This document shows, piece after piece, positions 1-11,980 of a stretch of DNA of 64,000 bases. The stretch comes from Salvia splendens. Lineage: Eukaryota > Streptophyta > Magnoliopsida > Lamiales > Lamiaceae. The notes under the pieces were generated by a model, which made no database searches, had not been told where the DNA came from, and worked only from the letters and a program-made list of their open reading frames with translations. The position numbers were made by a program, and so were the translations under genes. The stretch is from positions 4,622,560 through 4,686,559 of the forward strand of contig NC_056045.1 in NCBI RefSeq assembly GCF_004379255.2, given 5' to 3'. The stretch's first letter is position 1. Every line of letters starts with the position of its first letter.

Positions 1-681
1 AAATATTATTACTGTTAGCTTTTAGGGTTTCATACGTCTTGTTTAAATCCTCTTTTATTGTTGTTGCGGTGTTCAAATATAATAAAAATACACCGTTTAA
101 ACTCACTGTGTTTTCCTTTTTTTTAAATCTCTTTTTCATAAAAAATATATTTATTGAAAAACATATTAAGTTCAATAAACAAATTTAGAAAAATAAAATA
201 TAATACACCATCCATTCCAAGAGTATGCACTTTTAATTGGACATGAGTTAATGCATAATTTGTAAAACAAATAGGTAGAATATCTAGATACTTGTATTAT
301 CTAAAATTATGTAATAGAATAGAGTTATTAATTATGAAATTTTCTAAATATTGATACCTAATAAAACATCTAGATTTTGGATAGAGAAAAATCTAAATAT
401 AGGGTGTGTTGTATCATTTTGCATAAATTGATAAGTTGAAAATTAAAATGTTTCTTAGTTTGTTCGTAAGTGCTTTTCTAATTACTCATAGTATTAAATA
501 TTTCCTTCAAATAACTTAACAACATGATGATGTTGTAAAGGAGAATATTTTAAAGGAGAATAAAGTAAATATTAAAAAGGTAGAAATATAAAGAAATATT
601 ATAAAGTGAGAGAGATGAAATGTTATTGATTTTGCCAACAAAGAAAACGATAATCCAAAAGGAACCCGACTCAGCTACATA
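1..681. other. AT-rich intergenic DNA
   Basis: No gene is visible. The stretch is AT-rich with short homopolymers and no ORF resembling a known protein. It ends at the left boundary of the hAT-like element that begins at 682. Confidence 0.6.
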
Positions 682-1863
682 TAGAGGTGTCAAGTAGGTC
701 GGGCCGACCCAGTCCAAGCCTGATGATGCCCGGTGACATTTAGGCCCAACCCGGCCTAAGTCCATGTATGGAGCGGTCCGGGCCAGACTTGGGTTTTGGT
801 ATATATAATGGGCCTAGTCTGAGCCTAACCCAAATGGTAAGTGGCCGGGTCGGGATGGGTCAGGCCAAGTTTGTTAAATAATGGAAAGACTAAATAGAAT
901 TATAGTACACATATTGCATGCATAATCAATTATGGAACTATGAAAAAATAATAATTATAGAACTATGATATGGTATGGAGTATTGTAATTAAGAAACTAA
1001 TGTCAGTGGATCGTGGGATCCATTTTATTATAGTGGTATAAGTTTAAAATAAACTGATATATAGAGGTTTTAAGATTTCCTAAAATAGAAAGTCTGAAAG
1101 TTTCTATTTGTAAGAGACGGACTAAAATGGAAAGAGTTGATATTTTTAAAATACGGAGGTAGTATAAGTTTTGATTTAGAATGATTAATTGAATTCATCT
1201 AATAATAAATAAAAGAGATATTGACATCTAATATCATGAAATTTTCAAAAAGTTGGGTTTTTCCAACGAATTTTGAATTTGGTAAACAATATCACGAACT
1301 TTACCTGAGTTTGTTATATCCCACTAATGAAAAAATTATGGCTATATTAATGGATTGAAGGACAAATTTGGAGGGTGTGCTTCAAGAAAAACTATTCTCA
1401 AAGTTTGAAAAACTTGAAGCTCTCGAAGTTGTTGTCGAGAAATTACGAAAAAAAATTTGTATCATGATATTATTTTCCGAAATTTTTTCATTGGTGGAAA
1501 ATAACAAACTCGGGGTAAAGTTCATAATATTATTTATCAATTTCAAAGTTTGTGGGAAAAATCCAATTTTTTGAAAGTTTCGTGATATTAGATGTCAATA
1601 TCCCTAAATAAAATTAAAGGATATTTATATATAATATGCAAAAAATAAATATATTCAAAGAATTAAGGATACATAGTACTATAAAACTGAGATGGTGCCG
1701 GGCCATAGCCGAGCTTTGAGTGGGCATGGGCCCGGGCCGATCCTGGGTTAGTAAAAAGGTCCAATTGGAGCCCATTTAACTTGCTGAGCTCAGCCTAAGC
1801 CCGCTCCGTTTCATTGGTGGGCCGGGCCTGTTCCGGTTTGGCCCGGGCCGTTTGACATCTCTA
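682..1863. mobile_element. hAT-like non-autonomous element (MITE)
   Basis: The ends form terminal inverted repeats: TAGAGGTGTCAAG on the left, and TAGAGATGTCAAA when the right end is read on the opposite strand. Both subterminal regions are rich in GGGCCGGGCC-type motifs, which is usual for a common plant hAT MITE type. The flanking 8-mers are gctacata (674-681) and gatacaaa (1864-1871). They match at 6 of 8 positions, consistent with an old hAT target duplication. No transposase ORF is present. The centre is occupied by a second, nested element at 1215-1604. Confidence 0.7.
1215..1604. mobile_element. Nested Mutator-type MITE with long TIRs
   Basis: The left arm begins GAGATATTGACATCTAATAT. 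The right arm read in reverse complement begins GGGATATTGACATCTAATAT, and similarity continues for roughly 100 bp. The element is flanked by a perfect 9-bp direct repeat, taaataaaa, at 1206-1214 and 1605-1613, the size expected for Mutator-like elements. It has no coding capacity. It inserted into the hAT-like MITE at 682-1863 and is therefore younger. Confidence 0.8.
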
Positions 1864-2149
1864 GATACAAAGGGACGGAGGGAGTTCTTTATTTATTTAT
1901 TTACAGGGGAACTGCGAAAGTAAATCCGAAGTCGGGAAGACGAAACAAGGGCATAGTTCTCAGTTTCCCAAATTGAATTCCATTTGAAAATCGTAAGTCA
2001 TCCTTTATCCAGGCAATAATGTTACATTTTCTCTACGATTGTCACAATTTTCCTGATTTTATTCCGATAATTTTACTTTAATCTATTCGCGCAACTGAAC
2101 TGCAGTCTGCTAGTCATTCAGCTACAAACGCAGTCGATCGAAGCTCAAA

Positions 2150-5100
2150 ATGGTATGTGATAGAAAAAATTTTGTGTGTAAGCGAAAACTTAATTGAATG
2201 ATGCCCATCAGTTGCAAAAAGTTTGGTTATTGTGGTCTTCCAAAAAGTCTGTTTTTTTGTATTACTCATTTTCTTCGTTTCAGTCTGGCAGAAAAGAAAC
2301 TGTTCTGGACTTGGCGAAATTCGTCGACAAGGGTGTTCAAGTCAAACTAACTGGTGGAAGGCTGGGTATGTGGCTTCTGTTTTCTGGATTATAATTTTTG
2401 TAATTCCATTTTGTGCGTAACGTGCTGTTGTTAGGAAAAAGGATAAAAAAGGATCTAAAGTAGTGATTTTGATCTTCCACTTGACTGGATCAGAATATCA
2501 GATGGACGGTAGTAGTGTTGTTTGCACTCAATATGTGGGCAGAAATGTTGGCCTACTTTCTTCAAGTTCGTTATTGGTTTTAGACTAATTGGTTTTGATC
2601 AATCATTTTGTGTTCTCTTTAAAGGGGCTTGATATATGACTGAACGTGTAATCTACTACTATATATCAGTGTGCTGTTTATTGAACTTACTAATAATAGC
2701 TTCCTGTCATTTTTACTATGAAGACAGTTCATTGTCATTTCTCTTACTCTCTAATTCTATCTCCAACTTTCTTTGGTTTGGGATTTCAGAGGCTTTTCAC
2801 CGCCCTTATCGACCTATGGTTACTTAATTAGTGGCAATAATTGTAAGACTGACTAAGTTATAATGACTTGATAAGTGGGTTCCTGTTTTTCTAGTTGGAC
2901 ATATTGTAGATCAGAGACTTTCCCTTGATTCCTTGTGAGGTTTAATTATTTCCTGGAGTTTGCTGGTGTTTATGGATATGTATCTCTATGAATTTGCCTT
3001 CATTGATTTTAGCTTTTGTCATCATGCGGGAAGCCCTTGTTTCTGCATTTTGACTAATCTGTAGAAATAAAGTTGAAATTCCTAAGTCCAAAAAATCTTA
3101 CATGGCACTTGCAGCATAATTTGATTTCTAAGTATTTGGTTGGTCATACTTCGGTTCAGTGAAATATGCCAGTCAATTATACAACTTCTGCAGCTTGTGT
3201 TTCACATCCAACTATTTTTTATGCTCAGTAGTAGAACCTCATGACTCAGAAAGATAATGTTTTTCTCACTTTCAGTGGTTTCTTTTGGCAAAGCTAGATG
3301 CTATAATCCGTATAAGCTTAACTCCAACTATTCCTTTCAGTGACTGGAACTTTAAAAGGCTATGACCAGTTGCTCAATCTTGTTTTGGATGAAGCAGTAG
3401 AATTTCTCAGAGGTAAGTTCATTAATTGCTGGCAGTTTCTGCAAACATATATGGCATGATTCTGTAAATTTATCTTGTGTGCACCAGTGTTGTTAGGGTC
3501 GAGGGTCGCACCGGGTCGATAAGGTGAAAATTCGGGTCGACGAGTCGACTGGGTCGAGAGACCCACTAATCTAGGCTAATTTTTTTGCCTTTTAATATTA
3601 AATCAAATAAATATATTACTCTAATGTTTATAATATATCAAATAATATAAATGTCGACGTAATTCATGTGAATAGAGATAAAGTGGAAAATAGAAATTAT
3701 CAAAATATCAAAACAATTCATAAGTTATAAGTATAACACAAAATAAATAATTGAAACCATTGTCTAAATACTTTTTTAGTATTCAAAATTATATTATGAA
3801 AATTAAGTATTGATTTTTATGTTGAATAATATTTCTTTATAATAATACTTCTTTTATAATAATATAATTTGTATATTGCAATAATACTCCATGGAATAGG
3901 TGTAATTAACAAAAAACTAAGTGTTACTAAATGTATTAAAACATACTGCATCATACGAAAAATATTCATTAATATGTAAAGAAATAGTAATATACAACTT
4001 GTCAAGACCAACTAGCAAAACAGAAGTGGTCCCCACCTCATATGCAAAAGCCCATTCACTCTCTCTCTTTCACTTTCCTCTTTCACTTTCCTTTCCCCAT
4101 TCTCTCTCTACGCTGGTTCCGTCGAAACCGACGATCTTCTTCTTCTTCCTCGCCCCAGCTGCTCGCCCCAGTCGCTCGACCCAGCCGCCTCAGCCGCCCC
4201 AACGGCGACCCCTGAATCTCGTCCCACCCACCCACAATGGGGCGACGTCGGTCTCGACCCTTGCGACCCGCGACCCAAGCGCGCTCGGGGCGCGATTTTA
4301 ACAACACTGGTGTGCACCATTGGTATGACCATTTTGTTGACATATGATGATAACCAAGGTCATCCAGACCTCAATGCATATGACTTGTGATATTGAAATG
4401 TAACAAGATAGCTGCTCATCACTGCTGATGAGCGGAATCCCAGTATACATTATGTTACATGAATTGGTCATATTTAGAAGCTGCTACCGTATTTACCTTC
4501 AACATCCAACTTATTACTGATATAATCTTTATTTTTGGCTTGATGTTATTGATAATTAACTCCACAACCATGGGTTTTTTACTCTTTTATACCACATAGC
4601 CATATTTGTCCCTCTAGGCACTTAGTAACAATGCCTATTGATTTCATGTATTACTATATTCTGAGCTAATAATTTGATGATAATCATGATGTGCAAGGAC
4701 CTTATGGATCTTTGAATCAGTGAAGTCACATGATAAAACTCATCTGTGACTCTCAGTGCTGTTAAAAACAAGCTCGGGGCACGGGTCGCCAGGGTCGAGT
4801 CCGGCTTCGCCCCAACATGGGTGAGCCGAGCGAGATACGTGGGGCTCAGTGGGGTCGCGATCAGGGCGGTGGGGCACGCCTGGGGCGGTGGGACGTCTGG
4901 GTCGACGAAGGGGGCGTGAATCCGTTTTTGTGTAAAGAGGGAGGAAGCTGAAACTTTTTTTTATTTTATTAGTATTTTAATATGGAGTCCTTTTGATAAA
5001 ACCTAGGCACCCACCGCCTCTTTTTGCCTCTAATCATTTCAACTTTTTACTTTTCCTCTTTTTTATACTATTAATTTATTATTATTGCCAACTTTTCATG

Positions 5101-6127
5101 TTTTCCCAAAATAACTTAATTATAAAATTCATTAATTAAATATCAAAACAAGTAAATAGATTATACTTCCTCCGATAATTATTTTCTACCCAATGTCAGA
5201 TTGAATTTTAAATATTTTTTCTTCTAATTATGTAAGTATAAGTATTTATATATTAGTGACTTATATTTAATCATTATTATTACTAATATATAAATAATAA
5301 ATAATTTTGCGCCCCGATTCGTGGGTTCCTCGCCCCGGCGCCCCATCGCCCCGGACCGACCCGCGACCCTAACAACACTGACTCTATCACATAAACTATC
5401 CCTATATGACAAACATTGTCCTTCCCATGAGGAAGATATTAAGTGCTATGGATTTTAGTTTCCTATACTAGTAGGAGTCGTTCTGCATAAAACTATCAAT
5501 AATTCACACACACATTTATTCACTCTCTGCAGATCCAGAAGATCCGCTAAAGACAACTGATCAGACCCGCCGCATTGGCTTAATAGTATGTCTCATCTAT
5601 GTGCATGGATAATTTGAATTGTGTTCTATACTTCTATGTCCAACTGTATTGCAGATTTACATTCACCTTCACTTACAATTTGATAGAGCTTGAAGTTTTA
5701 CATTAGCTGAAAATCCTCCATACATATCGGAAGATGCTTGCATCATCATGGAAGTTTGATTTTCATTTTTTAAAAGAATTATAGCCAAAACAATTTTTAG
5801 GCCCCTATACTTAAAATTTTTTAATGTTTGTTATGCTAAGTCCTCGTACTGTTTTTTAGTTTACAGGATCCCTGTGCTGCTATATTTTTTTGCATTTCCA
5901 ATTGTGATTCATTTTTGAGATCGCATTAACACAAACATCACTGCATGTTTAATTGATAAACTAGCACAAGGCTTAGAGAACACAAAATAGCTATTACCTG
6001 TTCCTTTACATGTAATGTTCTGTTTCTGCAACTTCAGGTTTGCCGAGGAACTGCTGTTATGCTCGTTTCCCCAACAGATGGAACAGATGAGATTTCCAAT
6101 CCATTCGTTCAGCCTGATGGGGCATAG
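2150..6127 (+). CDS. LSM7: U6 snRNA-associated Sm-like protein LSm7
   Basis: LSm7 is a subunit of the LSm2-8 ring, which binds the U6 snRNA 3' end in the nucleus, and of the cytoplasmic LSm1-7 ring used in mRNA decapping. Coding exons are 2150-2152 (only the ATG), 2284-2365, 3341-3412, 5533-5585 and 6038-6127, all with GT-AG borders. They total 300 nt, a 99-residue protein, the normal length for plant LSm7. The N-terminus starts MSGRKETVLDLAKFVDKGVQ. The Sm1 region holds the KLTGG and GYDQLLNLVLDEAVE motifs, and Sm2 holds IGLIVCRGTAVMLVSP. The C-terminus is NPFVQPDGA. The frame is intact throughout. Intron 3 (3413-5532) has been enlarged by two hAT-type elements. A 5'UTR probably lies around 1960-2149; its start is not fixed by the sequence. 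Confidence 0.95.
3485..4309. mobile_element. hAT-type element with perfect TSD in LSM7 intron 3
   Basis: The 825-bp element begins CAGTGTTGTTAGGGTCG and ends CGATTTTAACAACACTG, giving an 11-bp terminal inverted repeat. A perfect 8-bp target duplication, gtgtgcac, lies at 3477-3484 and 4310-4317. Both ends are GC-rich (gggtcga/cgaccc motifs) and the centre is AT-rich. Short ORFs inside it are compositional and show no transposase. It is related to the elements at 4754 and 62398. Confidence 0.88.
4754..5380. mobile_element. Second hAT-type element in LSM7 intron 3
   Basis: It starts CAGTGCTGTTAAAAAC and ends CCCTAACAACACTG. It has the same ends and the same GC-rich edges and AT-rich middle as the element at 3485-4309. 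The flanks share only ACTCT directly (left ...gtgactct, right actctatc), so the target duplication is no longer clean. No ORF of note. Confidence 0.72.
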
Positions 6128-6689
6128 ATGCTGCATCCCTATGTGAGATCCTACTTTTATGGGAGACTTCAAGAAATGGGCATTACTTTGCAACTTCTGG
6201 AATTTGTTTCCTCTACTTCTCTTCTATCATAAGTTAATCTTTCTCAGATTTAATAGTTGTGCCGTGGCAGTGATGAGAAATATACTTAAATGTGTTAATC
6301 TTTGTCCAGATTTAGACAATATTTGGATATTTCACAGTGAACTAGTGTTAGGCAAATGCAACACTAGTAGTTCTGCTGCACTGACCCTTATCTTGATTCT
6401 ATGATCTGTTATAGATTCGCAATAGACATTGGTAATCAGGACACTATTTGTCCAAATTTCTTTGGTTTTTTTGCCCATTGTATGTTTGCCTTTTTTTTGG
6501 ATGTTGGAAATATTTTATTTATCATCTTTGTTAAACTCTTATGTAATTTAGATGAAATCATGTGCATGTATGTTTTCAAAGCCCCGTATTATTGAAGGAA
6601 TTTTGGAAAAAGCAAACATTTGCTGTATGTGCACTAAATTTGCTAGAATGCTGCTTGCTGAGGGAAAATTCAATGCCATGCCAAATTCT

Positions 6690-7052
6690 AAGTTCCTCCC
6701 ATAAAATTAGTCTCTAAAAAATTAGTCTCTAAAGAATATTGTGTTGCTATTTTGGTCTATTCTATAAAATTAGTTCGTTTTATTTTTGAAATTTTCTTCA
6801 TTATACATTACACTATTAACAATGTGGATTTTATTGTCCGCAAACATCACTTTATTTTAGCTAAAAACACAACTTCAACCATCTTTTACTTTATTTCACC
6901 TCTCTTGCTTTATTTTATTTTTATTTTATTCACTCATCTCTCTTACATTTTCTTCTCTCATACTTTACTCTCTCTATTTTAACTCAATATACATTATTTT
7001 CTTAATTTTTGTGTCCAAAAGAAATCCATCACTTGTAGTGAGACGAAGAGAG
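6690..7052. mobile_element. Degenerate Stowaway-like MITE remnant
   Basis: The right end, ...CACTTGTAGTGAGACGAAGAGAGTA, is a mutated form of the GGGACGGAGGGAGTA ends seen at other MITEs in this window. The interior (tctctcttac, tactctctctatttt) matches the interior of the copy at 12848-13050. The left boundary is uncertain. It lies just downstream of LSM7. Confidence 0.45.
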
Positions 7053-9470
7053 TACAAGTATTAAAACTTGATTGTTTATCGACATCGGTAGCTTCGATAG
7101 AGAGAGAGAACAATTTTTGGTATGATAGCAACGTCGTTCCTATCTAAACATGGCATAAATCGATTAGAGAGAATTTACCCCATTCAATTTCCAAAATATC
7201 ACATCGCTTTCCAATTCCAAAAATCACATCATGATGGGTAGCTTTTTTTTCATCCTTTTATAATGTGATAGACATAGTAGTACTACTATTTTCAATGCTT
7301 TCTAGTTTCTACCTATTTACTTTAGCAGAATGCGAATGTCCATTCATTTTAATCTACCTTTTTCTTCATCGTAGCTGGCTTGCTGCTTGGGTGGATCAAA
7401 TGCATGCAAGTTACCACCTACATATAATATTCAAATACTATTTTTATTTCATCGTAACATTAATTCTAATTTAGTTCAAGATGATACTATGTCAACGAAT
7501 TAAATTCTTGAAATTTTCAATTCATTGTGGTAAAAGGCGGATTAACAGATATTATCTCAATCTGTCGATCTATCTACATGGTAAATGTTCTCTTACAAAA
7601 TAAATTGAACAGAAAGATAAATCCAATTGCAGGACAAAAATTGGTATGCCTCTCCATTTAGGATTAATCAATTTCGAATCATGCTTTATCATTTCTAACT
7701 GAAATTTATCAATCATAATTAGAATGCACTCCCACCGTTAGAAAGTTTATCACTTATTTTCATTTCCTTCACTCTTACAAAGTTTGTAATATTTCACTTA
7801 CCTTTTTAGTAGTAGACCACGTATATTCCACCAACTCTTTTTCACTCATATTTTATTATAAAATTAATTTATAAAAATATGACTCACATTCCGCTAACTA
7901 TTTCCACCCACTTTTTATTATATTATTAAAATCTGCGTCGAGTCAAATCACAATAAATTTTGGCGCATGATTTTCGAAAGTGCGATTTATTTCTCTAAAA
8001 AATGATAATAACAATTTACATATAGAAACAATATAATATAATAATATACTTTTACTTCTACGTCTGTAATTAAATCTTTCATATCTCTTTCTTAGTCTAT
8101 TCGTTGTTAGATGTCTCATTTCATTTTTATTATTTTGGGTGAATTTCTACATCCCACAAATTCTTTTTTTACTCATTTTATTTTAAATTAATATTAAAAG
8201 TTTGATTATATTTCACTAATTCTTTCCTCCATTTTTTTGGATTTTTCCAATTTAATGAAACGTTTTTCTTAAAAGGAAAACATCTTTATCTTTACTTTTT
8301 CATGAATCTTATTTTACTTTCTCTACATTAATTCCAAAACACTATTATATAAAAATCGGTGCCAATTCTCACATGTTATATATTTAATGGGACAAAGGGG
8401 TATTTAATAATGGAAACATCTCTATTTATACTTTTTCATCTCTCTTATTTTACTTTCTCTACATTAATTCCAAAACATTATTATATAAAAACCCATGCCA
8501 ATTCTTAGATGTTACATATTTAATGGGACATGGGGTATTTAATAATGGACGGTTACGAAATCCTCAAGTGGACATCCGAGTATCCAAGTATATCTATAAG
8601 TAGCAACCCCTTGAATTCATATCCTACCACCAAAGTAAGAAAATCTTAAAAATAAAGAAACCAATCTTTATTTATTTAGAATGACATTAAACCAAGTCAT
8701 CTCTATGGTTGATGGAGTGAACACGTACAATATATCCACCCAACATAACTTATCAGTTATCAGATAAGATATTTATAAGAATTTCCGCTAAATAACAATG
8801 ACATCTGCCTTTATTTGATGGAAATATGCATTGCATTTTTACATGAATAAAGAAAATGGATCACTATCTTGGAAGCGACAACAAATACGAGACCGCGTTA
8901 TTAAAGACCTGTTCTTGAAAAAAAGATTAAGAAATAAGCATAATAGCACATAAATTTGTTCATCTCAAATTTATTCCCAAGTGATGGATGCCTGAAATAT
9001 GTACAAATTAGATTCTTATTTTATTGATTTTTCTTTCACAAAAGAAATTAAATTTAAGAAATATTTCAAAATTAATTAAGTACTTATAATAACTTAGTTA
9101 AAAATACTTTTAAAAAGCTGTGTGTTATATGGTTATGATCACATCCGACTGAATATTATTCTCTCAATTTAATTCCCTTAAATACTTATAGTATTTTCTA
9201 CTAGTAAATTTTATACTCAAAAGACTTCCTCTATTAGGCTCTCTATTTAATTTATAAATGCTCCACTACTCTAATTTTTTAAAATATTGTAGTCAAAAGA
9301 TAAACTTAATTAATGTGAGATGGATGAAGCATATAAAAATGAGACTGATTCACTAACTCATTGAAACAATTTAATATTCTTATGTTATGTAGGTCTAGAT
9401 TCCAAGCCGATATTATAATTGTTGCTAGTAATTAAATAATCAATCCTCAATATCAATAACAGTAGTAGTA
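7053..9470. other. Gene-free AT-rich intergenic region
   Basis: No ORF with recognisable protein features is seen on either strand over 2.4 kb. The only structure I can support is the local tandem duplication at 8275-8546, listed separately. Confidence 0.6.
8275..8546. repeat. Two-copy tandem duplication, about 136 bp
   Basis: Copy 1 (8275-8411) and copy 2 (8412-8546) share blocks such as ttattttactttctctacat, taattccaaaaca and atttaatgggaca followed by ggtatttaataatgg. Both copies contain a tattatataaaaa stretch. They are diverged by several substitutions, so the duplication is not recent. Confidence 0.75.
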
Positions 9471-9679
9471 TAAGGCCATCCAATACGTTGTCTCTATACC
9501 GTCCCTTAACTACTATTTGAGGGCCTCACTGTACTGTATTCCTCCATCCCTTAACTAAGGGACGGAACCTGCAACGCTCCGTCCCTTAACCGTCGCTTAA
9601 ATTACTATTCATTCAATTTCATTTTTTATTTTTTTTCCAACCCAATTCAATTAAAACAAACACACTTTATTAAAAAATA

Positions 9680-9858
9680 CTCCCTCCGTCCCGCACTACT
9701 CGCACTTATTTCCTTTTTGAACGTCCCAAGTTACTTGCACTCTTTCCATTTTTAGTAAAAAATTTCACCTACAGCCGTCATTTTTGACTTTCCTATACAC
9801 TCATTCCTTAATCTCCGAGCCGAAAAGGAAATGAGCGAGTAGCCCGGGACGGAGGGAG
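9680..9858. mobile_element. Stowaway-type MITE, copy A
   Basis: Starts CTCCCTCCGTCCCGCACTAC and ends GCCCGGGACGGAGGGAG, flanked by TA on both sides. It is 179 bp long, with only about five differences by eye from the 179-bp copy at 52367-52545. It is nested within the PIF/Harbinger-type element. Confidence 0.9.
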
Positions 9859-9895
9859 TACAAATTTAAAGAAAATTAAAAAACTACTCCACCGG

Positions 9896-11040
9896 CTAAT
9901 CATCCTCCGGAGGCGGTCGAGGTTGAGGGGGAGTCGGAAGGCCAAGTTGTGCTGCCATATGCACAATTCCGTTCCACCATACAGCGAATTGGGCGTGCAA
10001 GAAGCGAGAAGTGTCCGCCATTGTGGCGGTCATGTACGCCACCATAAGTGTGTCCGAGCCTCCCTGCGAGCCCGATCCCGAGGCCGCCTAACTTGATTCG
10101 CCTCGGCCCTTCGTCGCTCTAGTCGCTTTCGCCGCCTTCGTCCCTTGCGGCCGACGGCGCTCACGGCTGGATCCTCCAGCATCGCCGACCGTACCTGCAA
10201 ACTCCTGCGATTAAGCCTCATGTGGGCTGATGCCCTCAGCGGTGTCACCACCAGACGAGTATTGACCACTCGCCGTATGCTTCGTGCGCTTTGAGTTTGA
10301 GCCCGAGCTGGAGCGGAAACCGCCGACCCACCGTTCCTCGTCCTTCACGGCCTGCTAAACATCAACATATCTGAATTGTTGACGGGTGTCCTGGTAGTAG
10401 GCGCGCAAAACGGACGTTAAAATGTCGGTTGCAGTGGCTCCGCTTTGGTAGCGCGCCGCTTCGGCCGAGTAGAGGCCGCAGAATTTTTGGACCTGTTGGT
10501 CGACTCGGTCAAAGTGAGAGCGGAGCATTTTGTATTTGCGCTTGCGGGAGCCTTTCGGCTTTATCTGGTGGTAGACCTCGCAGACCTTTTCCCAGAAACA
10601 CTTCTGGGGTTGTTGATTCCCGACGATGGGATCGTACGAGACGGTGATCCAGGCGTTGTACACCGCCAGCGTTTTCCTGGTTGCTGTACGGATGTCAGTC
10701 TAGATCCTCTTCCTCTTCTTCCTCCTCCTCGTCCTCGCCCGCCTGGGGTTGTACACCACCTCGTCCACCTCCACCGCCTCGGCCTACTCCCTGCTTTGGA
10801 TCAACGGGAAAATCCTCCCCGATCTGGGATAATCCCTGCGAATACCGCGGGGCGGAGGGACGGGCATACGCATCAATGTCAAAGTTGGATGGTTGGTACC
10901 CCCGGAGTCTCTGAACCCTGGGTCCCCGACGTCGACGCACTGGAACCACCCAGTGTGTTGATCATGGTCTCCCAATCGCCGAAGGCGTTGAGATTCCACC
11001 CACCGGAGCCGGAACCGCCGTAGTTGCCTTCGCCGGACAT
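9896..11040 (-). pseudogene. PIF/Harbinger ORF1 (Myb/SANT-like), decayed
   Basis: Reading leftwards, the ORF starts at an ATG at 11040 (MSGEGNYGGSGSGGWN) and ends at 9896 (PPPEDD). The best-preserved segment, 10663-10355, contains ITVSYDPIVGNQQ, CFWEKVCEVYHQIKPKGSRK and LRSHFDRVDQQVQKFCGLYS. This is the trihelix/Myb-like DNA-binding region of plant PIF/Harbinger ORF1 proteins. The frame shifts near 10907 and 10680. In-frame stops lie near 10705, at about 10355, at 10211 and near 10090. Upstream is a Gly- and Glu-rich segment. In autonomous elements this protein assists the transposase; here the transposase gene is missing. Confidence 0.8.
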
Positions 11041-11980
11041 CTTGTGATGAGAGGAAATTTGAGAGGAAATTGAGATGATAGAAGAATAGATGTGTAGTTG
11101 TGTGTGAAATGAGGATGAGTGTAGGAGTATTTATAGAGTAAAAAAACTAATTTAAAAATAAAAAAAATAAAAAAAAATAAAAAAACGGTATTATTACCGT
11201 TAGAATTTTTTTATTAATATATTAAATTTTTTTTTTAAAAAATTTATTGCGTCAGCACGTGACGACGCTCACTCGCGGGCCGGCGAATAGGCGTCACGCA
11301 CGACGCCGGGTCGCGCCACGTCGCATAGGCGCGTGGCGAGCCGGCCAGTCGCATAGCTCGGCGACACGGGACGGGACAAGGGACGGCACGGGACGTTTGC
11401 TGCAACGCGACGCACGACGAACCCGTCTCGACGGGATAGGACGCGGGACGCCGACGCGCTGTGTAGTGGATGCTCTAATACTTCTGCCATCTTTATCTCG
11501 ACAGCCGAAAATGACTCTTTCGCGAACCCAATGTCACTATCCAAATGACATTTCCACCCTCTTCTGAATTCCCAGATAATTCATGAAAAACTCTCAAATC
11601 GTTAATCAAATTTATCAAATACCGAACAGATTATAGCAAAAATTCCATCTCATAATACAAAAAGATCAAGAAAAAATCACACATAAAACTAGTAAAAATC
11701 TAGCAATATTGTCACACTAATTAAAACTCTATTGTATATCGTCACAATTGAAATAAAAAAAATCAAAAAGAAACAAAAAAGTAACAGAAGCCGTTGTCTC
11801 ACAGCCTCTCTTCTACAGTTCCGTCCCTGGGCCACGAGACGGCGTCGTCTCAGCTCGAAGAGAAGTGCAGCAATAATTTCATTTCCGATTTATCATAACA
11901 CGAAGAATCCCCGATTCTCGATTGAGTATGTATTCGGCGGAATCGTTCCTTCGTCCAATCCTCCTCCGGGGATTTCAGCC

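Larger units (their letters stand above)
9474..11475. mobile_element. PIF/Harbinger-type element 1, ORF1 only
   Basis: The left end is GGCCATCCAATACG. The right end in reverse complement is GAGCATCCACTACAC. The 3-bp duplication TAA lies at 9471-9473 and 11476-11478, as expected for PIF/Harbinger. Inside is a decayed Myb/SANT-like ORF1 on the minus strand (9896-11040). There is no DDE transposase. A Stowaway MITE (9680-9858) has inserted near the left end. The element lies about 0.5 kb from the 3' end of the A20/AN1 gene. Confidence 0.75.

Noticed and set aside
2194..2420. Short ORFs overlapping LSM7 exon 2
   Set aside because: They run through the splice donor and into intron sequence. The conserved LSm7 frame is explained by the spliced exons.
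3921..4343. ORFs of 126, 86 and 74 codons inside LSM7 intron 3
   Set aside because: They lie in the GC-rich end of a hAT-type element with defined borders and show no transposase motif.
10429..11023. Plus-strand ORFs of up to 192 codons in PIF/Harbinger-type element 1
   Set aside because: They are opposite-strand shadows of the GC-rich, decayed ORF1. Their translations are low complexity, while the minus strand shows the Myb/SANT-like motifs.
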